Below are positions 27,433-34,362 of a stretch of DNA of 64,000 nt, piece by piece. Each line of letters opens with the position of its first letter. The first letter of the stretch is position 1. A model generated the notes under the pieces. That model searched no databases, was not told the origin of the DNA, and worked only from the letters and a program-made list of their open reading frames with translations. The stretch is from Saccharibacillus alkalitolerans (GTDB lineage Bacteria; Bacillota; Bacilli; Paenibacillales; Paenibacillaceae): positions 186,001 through 250,000 of the forward strand of contig NZ_JAAFGS010000004.1 of NCBI RefSeq assembly GCF_011090185.1, read 5' to 3'. The translations under genes were made by a program, and so were the position numbers.

Positions 27433-28827
27433 TTAAACGTTCGTTTTCTGCTGCACCGAACGGGCGGCTTTCTCTTCGCGCGCTCCGAGCGGCTGGGCGT
27501 CCATCGCCGCGAAGCCGAGGGAGTTCAGGTAGTTCCAAGGCTTGTTGTAGTGCGGCTGGAAGAAGAAGTCCACGAAGGCCAGTTCTTCGACGGTCATTTT
27601 GTTCTGGATGCAGACGGACAGCGTATTGATCGACTGGGTCAGGTCCACTTTGGACATCAACTGCGCGCCGACGATGCGGCGGCTGTCTTTTTCGAATACG
27701 ATCTTGAATGTCGCTTTTTCGAATTCGGGCATGAACTCCGGACGGTAGTTGTCTTCGAACATCGCCGTCGCCACGTCGAGTCCGGCTTCCAGCGCCGCGG
27801 CTTCGGTCATGCCGGTCGCCGCGATGTTGTCTTCATAGATCTTGATGCCGCTGGTGCCTTGAGTTCCCATGTAGGCGATCTTCTTCTCCATCAGGTTCAG
27901 CGCGATCAGCGTACCCATGCGCACGGCATTCGTGGCAAGCGGGATGTACGCGGCTTGACCCGTCGGATTGTAACGGATCGCGCAGCTGTCGCCGGCCGCA
28001 TATACGTCTTTGACGCTCGTTTCCATATAGTTGTCGACGAGGATCGCTCCGCTTGGCAGCATGTCGACCTGACCTTTGAGCAGCTCGGTGTTCGGGCGGA
28101 AACCGATGCACAGAATGACCAGGTCCGCTTCGTGCTCGCCCGCCGTCGTGACGACCTTTTGCACTTTGCCGGCCTGTCCTTCGAAACGCACGACTTTCTC
28201 GTTCAGAGCCAGCTTGATGCCCTGCTCTTCCAACGATTCTTCAATGCGGTCCGTAAACTCGGCGTCCAGGTATTTGCTCAGGATGCGCTTCTCGGCGTCG
28301 ATCAGCGTGACTTCTTTGCCGTTCATCTCGAACGCTTCGACCAGCTCGACGCCGATGTAGCCGGCACCGATGACGACGACGCGATTCGCCGTTTTCGCTT
28401 TTTCGATGATCGTATTGGAATGGTTGAAGTTCTTCGACAGGATGATGTTGTCCAGATCGATGCCTTCGAACTGCGGCACGATCGGCCACGAACCTGTCGT
28501 CACGATCAACTTGTCGAACGTATCGCCGAATTCTTCGCCCGTTTCCAGGTTGCGTACCGTCAGGTTTTTGCCCGCGGCGTCAACGTTCAGCACTTCGTGG
28601 CGCATCCGCGTTTTGACGCCGAGCGCGGTCAGATGTTCCGGCGAAGAGTAGAACAGGCCGTTCGGGTCTTTGACCACTCCGCCGACGTACAGCGCGATGC
28701 CGCACGAGAGGAAGGAAATGTTGTCGTTGCGTTCGTATACCGTGATTTCGGCTTCCGGATAGAGCTTGGCGGTGCGGACGATAGCGGCGGTTCCTGCGTG
28801 CGTACAACCGATAACTGCGATTTTCAT
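27433..28827 (-). CDS. nox: NADH oxidase (flavin, CoA-disulfide-reductase family)
   Basis: A 464-residue flavoprotein. An N-terminal FAD site (IAVIGCTHAGTAAI) is followed by the single redox Cys in FLSCGIAL (C42), the NAD-binding site VVVIGAGYIGVELVEAF (about residue 150), and a C-terminal dimerisation domain. The overall match is to water-forming Streptococcus/Lactobacillus Nox, which reduces O2 with NADH and regenerates NAD+. ATG 28827 has GGAGGA about 9 bases upstream. The promoter and three Rex-type operators are immediately upstream, so expression probably follows the NADH/NAD+ ratio. A CoA-disulfide reductase or polysulfide reductase activity is the main alternative. Confidence 0.92.
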   Translation of the reverse strand: MKIAVIGCTHAGTAAIVRTAKLYPEAEITVYERNDNISFLSCGIALYVGGVVKDPNGLFYSSPEHLTALGVKTRMRHEVLNVDAAGKNLTVRNLETGEEFGDTFDKLIVTTGSWPIVPQFEGIDLDNIILSKNFNHSNTIIEKAKTANRVVVIGAGYIGVELVEAFEMNGKEVTLIDAEKRILSKYLDAEFTDRIEESLEEQGIKLALNEKVVRFEGQAGKVQKVVTTAGEHEADLVILCIGFRPNTELLKGQVDMLPSGAILVDNYMETSVKDVYAAGDSCAIRYNPTGQAAYIPLATNAVRMGTLIALNLMEKKIAYMGTQGTSGIKIYEDNIAATGMTEAAALEAGLDVATAMFEDNYRPEFMPEFEKATFKIVFEKDSRRIVGAQLMSKVDLTQSINTLSVCIQNKMTVEELAFVDFFFQPHYNKPWNYLNSLGFAAMDAQPLGAREEKAARSVQQKTNV

Positions 28828-28944
28828 AAGTGAATTCCTCCAGTAAGTGATTTTATGGGTTCTGCTTGTAAATACGATGGTTGTGAATTTCGGTACATGA
28901 TGCCGCATAAAAAAGATGGGACTTTCGGGATACGGCCTTCTAAC

Positions 28945-28960
28945 TGTGAAATCTTTCACC
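28945..28960. promoter_or_regulatory. Rex-type operator 1 of nox
   Basis: TGTGAAATCTTTCACC, with GTGAA-N4-TTCAC symmetry, lies in the predicted 5' untranslated region of nox, about 120 bases before the start codon. Confidence 0.7.
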
Positions 28961-28977
28961 TGTTCCTTCAGGCGATG

Positions 28978-28995
28978 TTGTGAATTCGTTCACCT
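28978..28995. promoter_or_regulatory. Rex-type operator 2 of nox
   Basis: TTGTGAATTCGTTCACCT is the closest of the set to TTGTGAA-N4-TTCACAA. It lies just downstream of the expected transcription start. Confidence 0.75.
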
Positions 28996-29004
28996 GATAA
29001 TTCT

Positions 29005-29033
29005 ATTATACTGTGACATATTTCACATTGCAA
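29005..29033 (-). promoter_or_regulatory. SigA promoter of nox with operator in the spacer
   Basis: Minus strand: TTGCAA (29033-29028), 17-base spacer, perfect TATAAT (29010-29005). The spacer contains TGTGA-N6-TCACA (29012-29027), a third Rex/Fnr-type site. An operator between -35 and -10 points to repression. Confidence 0.85.
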
Positions 29034-29136
29034 GAGAAAAGCATGACTTTGAGTAATTTTTCACATGTTTGACACAATGAAACCGATCTCTTCTCTTCAT
29101 TCGCGGTATTCAATGTATAATTTGTCATATCAAAAA

Positions 29137-29169
29137 ACCGCATCGTCGGCAGAAAAGCCGGGATGCGGT
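29137..29169 (-). terminator. Terminator of the siderophore ATPase gene
   Basis: ACCGCATC (29137-29144) pairs with GATGCGGT (29162-29169), with an inner CGGC/GCCG stem. The A run at 29131-29137 gives a T tract on the minus strand. Confidence 0.85.
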
Positions 29170-29187
29170 CTGAAGAAACAGGAAACT

Positions 29188-30060
29188 TTACTGGGAAGCG
29201 GTCCGCAGCCGGTCTTCGCCGACCTGCTGAGCGGCCGCATTCTGCACGACTTCGCGCTTGCGCTGCTCTTCCGACAAAGCATACAGCGCATACGGCAGAC
29301 ACAGCGGAACGCCCGTGCGCGGATCGGTCACGATATCGGCCTCGATCCCGAATACTTCGTGCATCACAAGAGGACACATGACTTCCAGCGGCGTGCCGGA
29401 AGCGAGCGCCTCCCCCTGCTTGATCGCAATCATGTGCTGAGCAAAACGGGAAGCGTGATTGAGGTCGTGCACGACCATGACGATCGTCCGTCCCTCGGTC
29501 TTGTTAAGGTCGTGCAGCAGCTGCAGAACTTCGAGCTGATGCGCCATGTCCAGATAAGTGGTCGGCTCGTCCAGGAACAGAATGTCGGTCTCCTGAGCCA
29601 GCGCCATCGCGATCCAGGCCCGCTGCCGCTGGCCGCCCGAGAGCTGGTCGATAGGGCGGTCGTGGAAGTCGCGCATGCCGGTTACGTCCAGCGCCCACTC
29701 TACGACCTTCTTGTCCTCCGCCTTCAAGGCGCCGAATCCTTTCTGGTGCGGAAAACGGCCGTAAGAAACAAGCTCGGTTACGGTAAGGCCTTCCGGAGCG
29801 GTCGGCGTCTGCGGCAGAATCGCCAGCTGTTTCGCCACTTCCCGCGTAGATTGTTTGTGAATCGATTTGCCGTCCAGCAGTACGCTGCCGTTTTTCGGAC
29901 GCATCAGACGCGCCATCGTTTTCAAAATGGTCGATTTGCCGGAACCGTTCGCTCCGACAAGCGCCGTAATTTTCCCCTGCGGGATTTCGATATTGAGATC
30001 CTTAACGATCAGGCGGTCTTCATAGGCAATATCCAGATGCGAGGTGCTTAAGCGGAACAT
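29188..30060 (-). CDS. Iron-siderophore ABC transporter ATP-binding protein
   Basis: A 290-residue ABC ATPase of the FecE/FhuC/YusV group. Walker A is GANGSGKST, the Q-loop region is [13 protein letters not shown], the ABC signature is [10 protein letters not shown], Walker B is [12 protein letters not shown] ([11 protein letters not shown] is typical of siderophore ATPases), and the H-loop is [11 protein letters not shown] 30060 is chosen from homologue length; ATG 30072 lies almost on the AAGGGA site. No permease or binding protein is adjacent, matching orphan YusV, which serves several uptake systems in B. subtilis. A consensus Fur box lies inside its promoter. Confidence 0.92.
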   Translation of the reverse strand: MFRLSTSHLDIAYEDRLIVKDLNIEIPQGKITALVGANGSGKSTILKTMARLMRPKNGSVLLDGKSIHKQSTREVAKQLAILPQTPTAPEGLTVTELVSYGRFPHQKGFGALKAEDKKVVEWALDVTGMRDFHDRPIDQLSGGQRQRAWIAMALAQETDILFLDEPTTYLDMAHQLEVLQLLHDLNKTEGRTIVMVVHDLNHASRFAQHMIAIKQGEALASGTPLEVMCPLVMHEVFGIEADIVTDPRTGVPLCLPYALYALSEEQRKREVVQNAAAQQVGEDRLRTASQ

Positions 30061-30203
30061 AGAGCGGATCATTCCCTTCCGAAAATTCTGCGGCCGTGCA
30101 CTTGGCTTAACGGCTTGTATGGATAAAACCAAACATTGGAACGTCGCGATAGGATAACGGTTATATACATCATCGGAACTTCATGCTTTCTTCATTACAG
30201 TTT

Positions 30204-30233
30204 AAGATACTGATAATCATTATCAAATGTCAA
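30204..30233 (-). promoter_or_regulatory. SigA promoter of the siderophore ATPase gene
   Basis: Minus strand: perfect TTGACA (30233-30228), 18-base spacer, TATCTT (30209-30204). The spacer is filled by the Fur box. Confidence 0.75.
30211..30225. promoter_or_regulatory. Fur box
   Basis: TGATAATCATTATCA is an exact match to the Bacillus 7-1-7 Fur consensus TGATAATNATTATCA. It is placed between the -35 and -10 of the siderophore ATPase promoter, so iron-replete Fur should block transcription. Confidence 0.92.
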
Positions 30234-30276
30234 GTTAAATTTAAACGCTTCTCTTCTTCCGAACGCAACAAAAAGA

Positions 30277-30301
30277 CCCGAAAACCAGGAGGGCTTTCGG
30301 G
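30277..30301 (-). terminator. Terminator of the AbrB-like gene
   Basis: CCCGAAA (30277-30283) pairs with TTTCGGG (30295-30301). An A run at 30270-30274 gives T residues on the minus strand. Confidence 0.75.
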
Positions 30302-30380
30302 CCTCTTCCACGAGGGAAGCGCACGCGGCAGGCGTACGCAGCATATATAAAACGTATAGGATCGGTAGTTTGGCAGGAGA

Positions 30381-30827
30381 TTACGCCTTATACTTAAGCT
30401 GCTTCTTGAGCTGGCTGACCCGGCTCTGGCTGATGCCGAGCATTTGGGCGATCTCGCTCTGGCTGGCTTCCGGATGATCGATCAGCGCCTGCTCCAGGCG
30501 AGGAAGCATGTCGGATACCCGTACCCGCTTCTTGGAAGCGGACTCCTCGACCGTCGGCGCATGATGTACCGGAACCGCAGGGGCATGCTTGAGTTCCTCC
30601 AGGCAAGAGCCGCACACGAACTGATCCTTGTAATAAACCACGCTGTCCAACGTACGACAAAACGCACATTCGGTCGACTTGTACTTGCGCATGACAAGCA
30701 TGCCGTCGTCCGTCACAAAAAATTCCAACGAATCGCCGATCTCGATATTTCTCGTTCCCCGAATTTCGCTGGGGATCACGATCCTTCCGAGACTGTCCAA
30801 ACTACGAATCATACCGGTATCCTTCAT
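30381..30827 (-). CDS. AbrB-like regulator with zinc ribbon and C-terminal HTH
   Basis: A 148-residue protein in three parts. Residues 1-50 are an AbrB/SpoVT swapped-hairpin domain (MIRSLDSLGRIVIPSEIR). Residues 54-75 hold two Cys pairs, CAFC (C54, C57) and CGSC (C72, C75), that should bind zinc. Residues about 110-146 form a helix-turn-helix (SQSEIAQMLGISQSRVSQLK). B. subtilis AbrB has only the first part (about 96 residues). The ATG follows AGAGGAA. It is a single gene with its own terminator. The targets are unknown; AbrB relatives control transition-state and sporulation genes. Confidence 0.85.
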   Translation of the reverse strand: MKDTGMIRSLDSLGRIVIPSEIRGTRNIEIGDSLEFFVTDDGMLVMRKYKSTECAFCRTLDSVVYYKDQFVCGSCLEELKHAPAVPVHHAPTVEESASKKRVRVSDMLPRLEQALIDHPEASQSEIAQMLGISQSRVSQLKKQLKYKA

Positions 30828-31074
30828 TTTGAATTCCTCTCTATATTAAGTTAGAGTTTAGCAAAAAAGTTTATTTAATATGCAGTATAGCATATTTCAG
30901 GCTTTTTTCTACTTTTTATTCAAAAAATGTCTAAAAAACCAAATTCATTTTCTATAAATATCATTTTTGTTACACTAAATTTATTGTAACGGTAAAGCGT
31001 AACTACATCAAGATAACAAAAAAATAAAAAAACGAAAACTGTAAACACGCTCAACCGCAACGTTTTCGAACACA
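30828..31074. other. AT-rich upstream region of the AbrB-like gene
   Basis: About 250 strongly AT-rich bases with many A and T runs, compatible with a promoter region and intrinsic curvature. I see no gene here; the 75-codon minus-strand frame lacks a ribosome site. Confidence 0.4.
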
Positions 31075-31144
31075 AAAAAACCGCTTTGATCAAAAGACGG
31101 ATCGGTGGGGCCGGAATCCATTCATTTTGACAAAACGGTTTTTT
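31075..31144 (-). terminator. Large stem-loop terminator of the spo0E-like gene
   Basis: The arms 31075-31095 and 31125-31144 pair almost fully (AAAAAACCG/CGGTTTTTT plus CAAAA/TTTTG), with a G/C-rich loop of about 30 bases. T residues follow on both strands. It is 60 bases past the spo0E-like stop. Confidence 0.7.
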
Positions 31145-31205
31145 CACGAGATTTCATTGTACTGCTTCAGCGCCATTATTAAGTTTGTCAATCACTCGCA
31201 AGAAG

Positions 31206-31439
31206 TCAAACTCCCGCGGACCCGTATGAAGAGGCATGATGCAGCTCTCTGGATTCCATCCGGGGCCCTCCGGCTTTCTGCCGCTGTGCGAGTACAATAT
31301 AAGCGTCCAACCGCTGGCTCAACTCGACAACGTCCCGGTCACAAAAACTTTTATGTTCCGTGATCTTCAGCAGTTCGTGCCGTAAGTGCTCGATCATGGT
31401 GTACAGCGGTTCTTCGTTGCGATAAGAATTGTAAGCCAA
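31206..31439 (-). CDS. Spo0E-like aspartyl-phosphate phosphatase
   Basis: A 77-residue protein with the Spo0E-family helix pair: IEHLRHELLKITEHK, then the signature SQRLDAYIV (family motif SQELD). Such proteins dephosphorylate Spo0A~P and delay sporulation. TTG 31439 is chosen because AAGGTG stands 6 bases upstream; the next Met (31397) has no ribosome site but would give the more compact 63-residue form. The tail after residue 60 (GGPRMESRELHH) is less conserved. It is a single gene, which fits a spore former. Confidence 0.72.
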   Translation of the reverse strand: MAYNSYRNEEPLYTMIEHLRHELLKITEHKSFCDRDVVELSQRLDAYIVLAQRQKAGGPRMESRELHHASSYGSAGV

Positions 31440-31703
31440 TACGGTCACCTTCTCTCTCGTGCTTACTTTTCTATAATAGGCTCTGATAGTAAAAAACAAT
31501 TTTTGCTAAATTCAGATAAAAGAACACTTTTTTGTGGAAGTCATTACAGTGCCTGCGGAAAAATGCCGGAGACGATTTTCTTGACGGAGCGTTCGCTTCT
31601 CTGGTATATCTGGTTGAGCTTGCCGAAGGCGAACTTCGTCTGCCGTCAGGCCCCGGCTTTAACGGTGCCTGACTACGTCCCGCACAAGAAAAGGAGGATG
31701 CGT

Positions 31704-32141
31704 GTGCTGTCCGATTCCACCGAATTGACCCATCTGTTTATCCGAACGCTCCGCGCTCATCACAGCCGGATGCATGTCGCTCACCAGTCGCTCGACATCC
31801 ATCCCGGACAAGCGCCGTTATTTTTCATCCTGTCCGATCAGGAAGGATTGAACCAAAAAGAACTGGCCGAACGCATGCATATCAAGCCGGCCACCCTTAC
31901 CGTCATGCTCTCGCGTCTCGAACAGGCCGGATTTGTCGAACGCTTCTCCGATCCCGCCGATCAGCGGATCTGGCGGGTCCGTTTGACTCCGGGCGGCCGG
32001 GATATCTCGCGCCGCGTGCGCGCCGCGGTCGAAGAGCTGGACGCCGTAACGTTCGACAGCTTTACGCCGGAGGAACGCGATCAGTTCCGGAGGCTGATGA
32101 ATAAAATGTACGACAATTTAAAAAGCGAGCCCGGATCGTAG
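31704..32141 (+). CDS. MarR-family transcriptional regulator
   Basis: A 145-residue winged-helix regulator. Its HTH is GLNQKELAERMHIKPATLTV and the wing is ADQRIWRVRLTPGGR. GTG 31704 is preferred with AAGGAGG 6 bases upstream; the ATG at 31698 directly abuts that site. No divergent efflux or oxidoreductase gene is beside it, so the target is not evident. It is followed at 32232 by the structured repeat element, whose left hairpin could end its transcript. Confidence 0.85.
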   Translation: MLSDSTELTHLFIRTLRAHHSRMHVAHQSLDIHPGQAPLFFILSDQEGLNQKELAERMHIKPATLTVMLSRLEQAGFVERFSDPADQRIWRVRLTPGGRDISRRVRAAVEELDAVTFDSFTPEERDQFRRLMNKMYDNLKSEPGS

Positions 32142-32315
32142 ACCGGCGCTTGGCGGCGATGCCGCGAGAGCCCCGTTTCGCGGAACCTGCCGCCCGAGAC
32201 TTTCCCAAACCGAAGTTTTGCCGCGCCAAAAAGCCCCGGATTCTATTCCGGGGCTCAGGCTGTCGAAAAAGTCACGTAGTAGAGAGAAGCAAGCCGGCTC
32301 CGAGAGAAATTCGTT

Positions 32316-32354
32316 AGCGTATGCTTACGAAGTGCCTTTCTTCGAAAGGCTGTA
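32316..32354 (+). repeat. 39-base direct repeat, copy 1
   Basis: It starts AGCGTATGCTTACGAAG and ends in the hairpin GCCTTTC-TTC-GAAAGGC plus TGTA. It is 34/39 identical to the copy at 32428-32466. Confidence 0.8.
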
Positions 32355-32363
32355 GGTCGCGTG

Positions 32364-32413
32364 TTGAAGTCGGGAAAAGAGATCGAATTTTAGCGGAATT
32401 TTCCCGATTTCAA
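32364..32413 (+). other. Central hairpin of the structured element
   Basis: TTGAAGTCGGGAAAA (32364-32378) pairs with TTTTCCCGATTTCAA (32399-32413): 15 bp with one G/U, 20-base loop. Confidence 0.75.
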
Positions 32414-32427
32414 AGGCGAACACTATC

Positions 32428-32466
32428 AGCGTATGCTTCCGAAGCGGCTTTCTACGAAAGCCTGTA
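32428..32466 (+). repeat. 39-base direct repeat, copy 2
   Basis: It starts AGCGTATGCTTCCGAAG and carries the hairpin GGCTTTC-TAC-GAAAGCC. Relative to copy 1 one base pair is swapped (C-G to G-C), a compensatory change. Confidence 0.8.
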
Positions 32467-32529
32467 CTTCACTGAATTTCTCTCTCCGCCGTCTCGCTTC
32501 TAGCTACGTTAGACTTTCTCGACACGTTG

Positions 32530-32553
32530 AGCCCCGGATTCTATTCCGGGGCT
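32530..32553. terminator. Terminator hairpin at the right end of the element
   Basis: AGCCCCGGA/TCCGGGGCT stem followed by five T residues on the plus strand. It is 80 bases past the helicase stop on the minus strand. The identical hairpin at 32232-32255 has its A run on the left side. Confidence 0.7.
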
Positions 32554-32633
32554 TTTTGGCTTGCGGGAGCGGAGAAGCGGCCGTCTCCGGGATGAGGGAG
32601 ACGGTTACCCCGCCGAGCCCGTCGGCGAAGGGC

Positions 32634-34256
32634 TCAGCGGCGGCGTCCGCGTCCGCCGCCCTGGTCGGGGCCGCGGCTGCCGCTCCGCCCGCTGCCGCCG
32701 TTGCTGCGGCCGCCCTCGCTGCGGCCGGAACCGCTTTTGCTTCCGCGGCCGGAATCGCCGCGGTCGTAGCCGCCGCGGCCCGATTCGCCGCTGCGGCCTT
32801 CGCGGCCGCTTCCGGCGTAGCCGCCCTCGCTGCGCGAGCCGCGGCCCGTTCCGGTGCCGCGGGAACTGCCGCCGCGGCGGTTCGCCCCCGCGCCGTCGCG
32901 TCCGGCGCGATCTTCGCCGCCGGCTACGCGCCGAGTGCCGCGCGGGCCTTCGCCACGCGCGCTCTCGCGGCTGCCCGCTCCTTCGCCGCGGCGGCCCCGG
33001 CCGCCTTCCTGCGGTCGGCCGGCGCCGGCGCCGCGTCTCGCGCCGCCTTTGACGGATGCTTCGCGGCCTTGATCCGGCCGCCGCGTCGCGTCCGCGACCC
33101 GAACGATGCCGCCGTTCTGATACACGACGCGCTCCGGTCTTTGTCTCGTCGCCTGTTCGATCAGATCAAGCGTCCCGTGATCGCGCTGCGCGACGAACGT
33201 ATACGCCCGACCTTTGTCCCCGGCGCGGCCCGTACGGCCGATCCGGTGAATGTAGCTGTCCGTATCCTGCGGGATATCGTAATTGAAGACGTGCGTGACG
33301 CCCTCGACGTCGAGACCGCGGGCGGCGACGTCCGTCGCGACCAGAATCTGCAGCCGGGCCTCCCGGAACGCGCGCATCACCTGTTCGCGCTTGTTCTGGG
33401 ACAAATCGCCGTGCAGCTCGGCGGAGTTGTACCCTTCCGTCTGAAGATCTTCGTTCAGTTTGGAAGCGCGGCGCTTCGTCCGGCAGAATACGACCGCCAG
33501 ATAAGGGTTCTCACGGTCGATAATGAATTTCAGCGCGGCGAACTTGCTGCGGTCCGTGCATTCCAGCGCGATCTGGCGAATATTGCGCGCCGGGACTTTT
33601 TCGGCCGGCGTGATGCTGATCTGTTCGGCGTCTCTCGTATAAGCGCCAGCCAGCTGCCGTACCGTATCGGGCAGCGTCGCCGAGAACAGCATCGTTTGGC
33701 GCGACGGCGGCGTCGCTTCGATAATCGACTGCACTTCCGTCAGGAAGCCCATGTGGAGCATCTGGTCGGCTTCGTCCAATACCAGCGTCTTCACGCGGCT
33801 CAGCTTCAGCGTCTCGCGGCGGATATGGTCGAGCAGCCGGCCCGGCGTTCCGATGACGAGATCGCAGCCGCTTTTCAGCTTGTGCAGCTGCGCTTCCACG
33901 TCCTGGCCGCCGTATACGGACAAGATTCGCATGTCCGGTCCCGCCATCTTGCGCGCCTCGACCGTAATTTGCAGCGCGAGCTCGCGCGTCGGCGCCACTA
34001 CCAGAGCAGGCGGCAGCCCTGTACCTTCCGAGCGTCCGCCGTCGTGCCATTGGCGTCCCGCCGCGATCTTTTCCAGAATCGGCAGGATGAAGGCCAGCGT
34101 CTTGCCTGTGCCCGTCTGCGCCTGTACCATCAGATCGCGTCCTTCCAGCGCCAGCGGAAGCGAAGCTTCCTGTACGGGAGTCGGCACGGTAATCCCCTGC
34201 GCCTGCAAGCGTTCCAGCACCTCGGGAGCGATCCCCAAATCTTTAAATGTCGTCAT
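32634..34256 (-). CDS. DEAD-box RNA helicase with long Gly/Arg/Ser-rich tail
   Basis: A 540-residue ATP-dependent RNA helicase with the full motif set: Q motif (VPTPVQEASLP), I AQTGTGKT, Ia PTRELALQ, Ib GTPGR, II VLDEADQM, III FSATL, V ATDVAARGLD, VI YIHRIGRTGRAG. Roughly the last 160 residues are almost only Gly, Arg, Ser and Glu (RGG-like), similar to CshA/RhlE-type tails that bind RNA and drive condensate formation. Start: ATG 34256 (10 bases from GGAGG) or ATG 34262 (4 bases) are both possible. It is probably involved in ribosome assembly, mRNA decay or cold adaptation. Confidence 0.93.
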   Translation of the reverse strand: MTTFKDLGIAPEVLERLQAQGITVPTPVQEASLPLALEGRDLMVQAQTGTGKTLAFILPILEKIAAGRQWHDGGRSEGTGLPPALVVAPTRELALQITVEARKMAGPDMRILSVYGGQDVEAQLHKLKSGCDLVIGTPGRLLDHIRRETLKLSRVKTLVLDEADQMLHMGFLTEVQSIIEATPPSRQTMLFSATLPDTVRQLAGAYTRDAEQISITPAEKVPARNIRQIALECTDRSKFAALKFIIDRENPYLAVVFCRTKRRASKLNEDLQTEGYNSAELHGDLSQNKREQVMRAFREARLQILVATDVAARGLDVEGVTHVFNYDIPQDTDSYIHRIGRTGRAGDKGRAYTFVAQRDHGTLDLIEQATRQRPERVVYQNGGIVRVADATRRPDQGREASVKGGARRGAGAGRPQEGGRGRRGEGAGSRESARGEGPRGTRRVAGGEDRAGRDGAGANRRGGSSRGTGTGRGSRSEGGYAGSGREGRSGESGRGGYDRGDSGRGSKSGSGRSEGGRSNGGSGRSGSRGPDQGGGRGRRR

Positions 34257-34320
34257 AGTCATTATTCCTCCGTATGGGGACTGCTTCCGCGATGCTGGCA
34301 TCCGCTTACGCGGATTCCAA

Positions 34321-34356
34321 AAGAAGGGGCACCCGTCGTTAACGGATACCCCCTTT
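34321..34356 (-). terminator. Probable terminator of the sulP gene
   Basis: Imperfect stem AAGGGG...CCGT/ACGG...CCCCTT around a CGTTA loop, followed on the minus strand by TTCTTTT. It is just past the sulP stop. Confidence 0.5.
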
Positions 34357-34362
34357 CCGAAA

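Larger units (their letters stand above)
32232..32553. mobile_element. Structured repeat element with hairpin ends (MITE-like candidate)
   Basis: Identical 24-base hairpins AGCCCCGGATTCTATTCCGG(GGCT) lie at both ends (32232-32255 and 32530-32553). Just inside are near-perfect inverted repeats TGTCGAAAAAGTC (32261-32273) and GACTTTCTCGACA (32512-32524), and looser symmetry continues inward (ACGTAG, AGAAGC, GAGAGAAATTC). The centre is a 15-bp stem (32364-32378 with 32399-32413), flanked by two 39-base direct repeats. It has no ORF with a ribosome site. It may be a non-autonomous element inserted into a bidirectional terminator, leaving the terminator stem duplicated; that history is inference. 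Confidence 0.6.

Noticed and set aside
30920-31147. A 75-codon hydrophobic minus-strand frame in the AT-rich gap
   Set aside because: It has no ribosome site and starts inside the terminator hairpin at 31075-31144; its composition reflects the AT-rich sequence.
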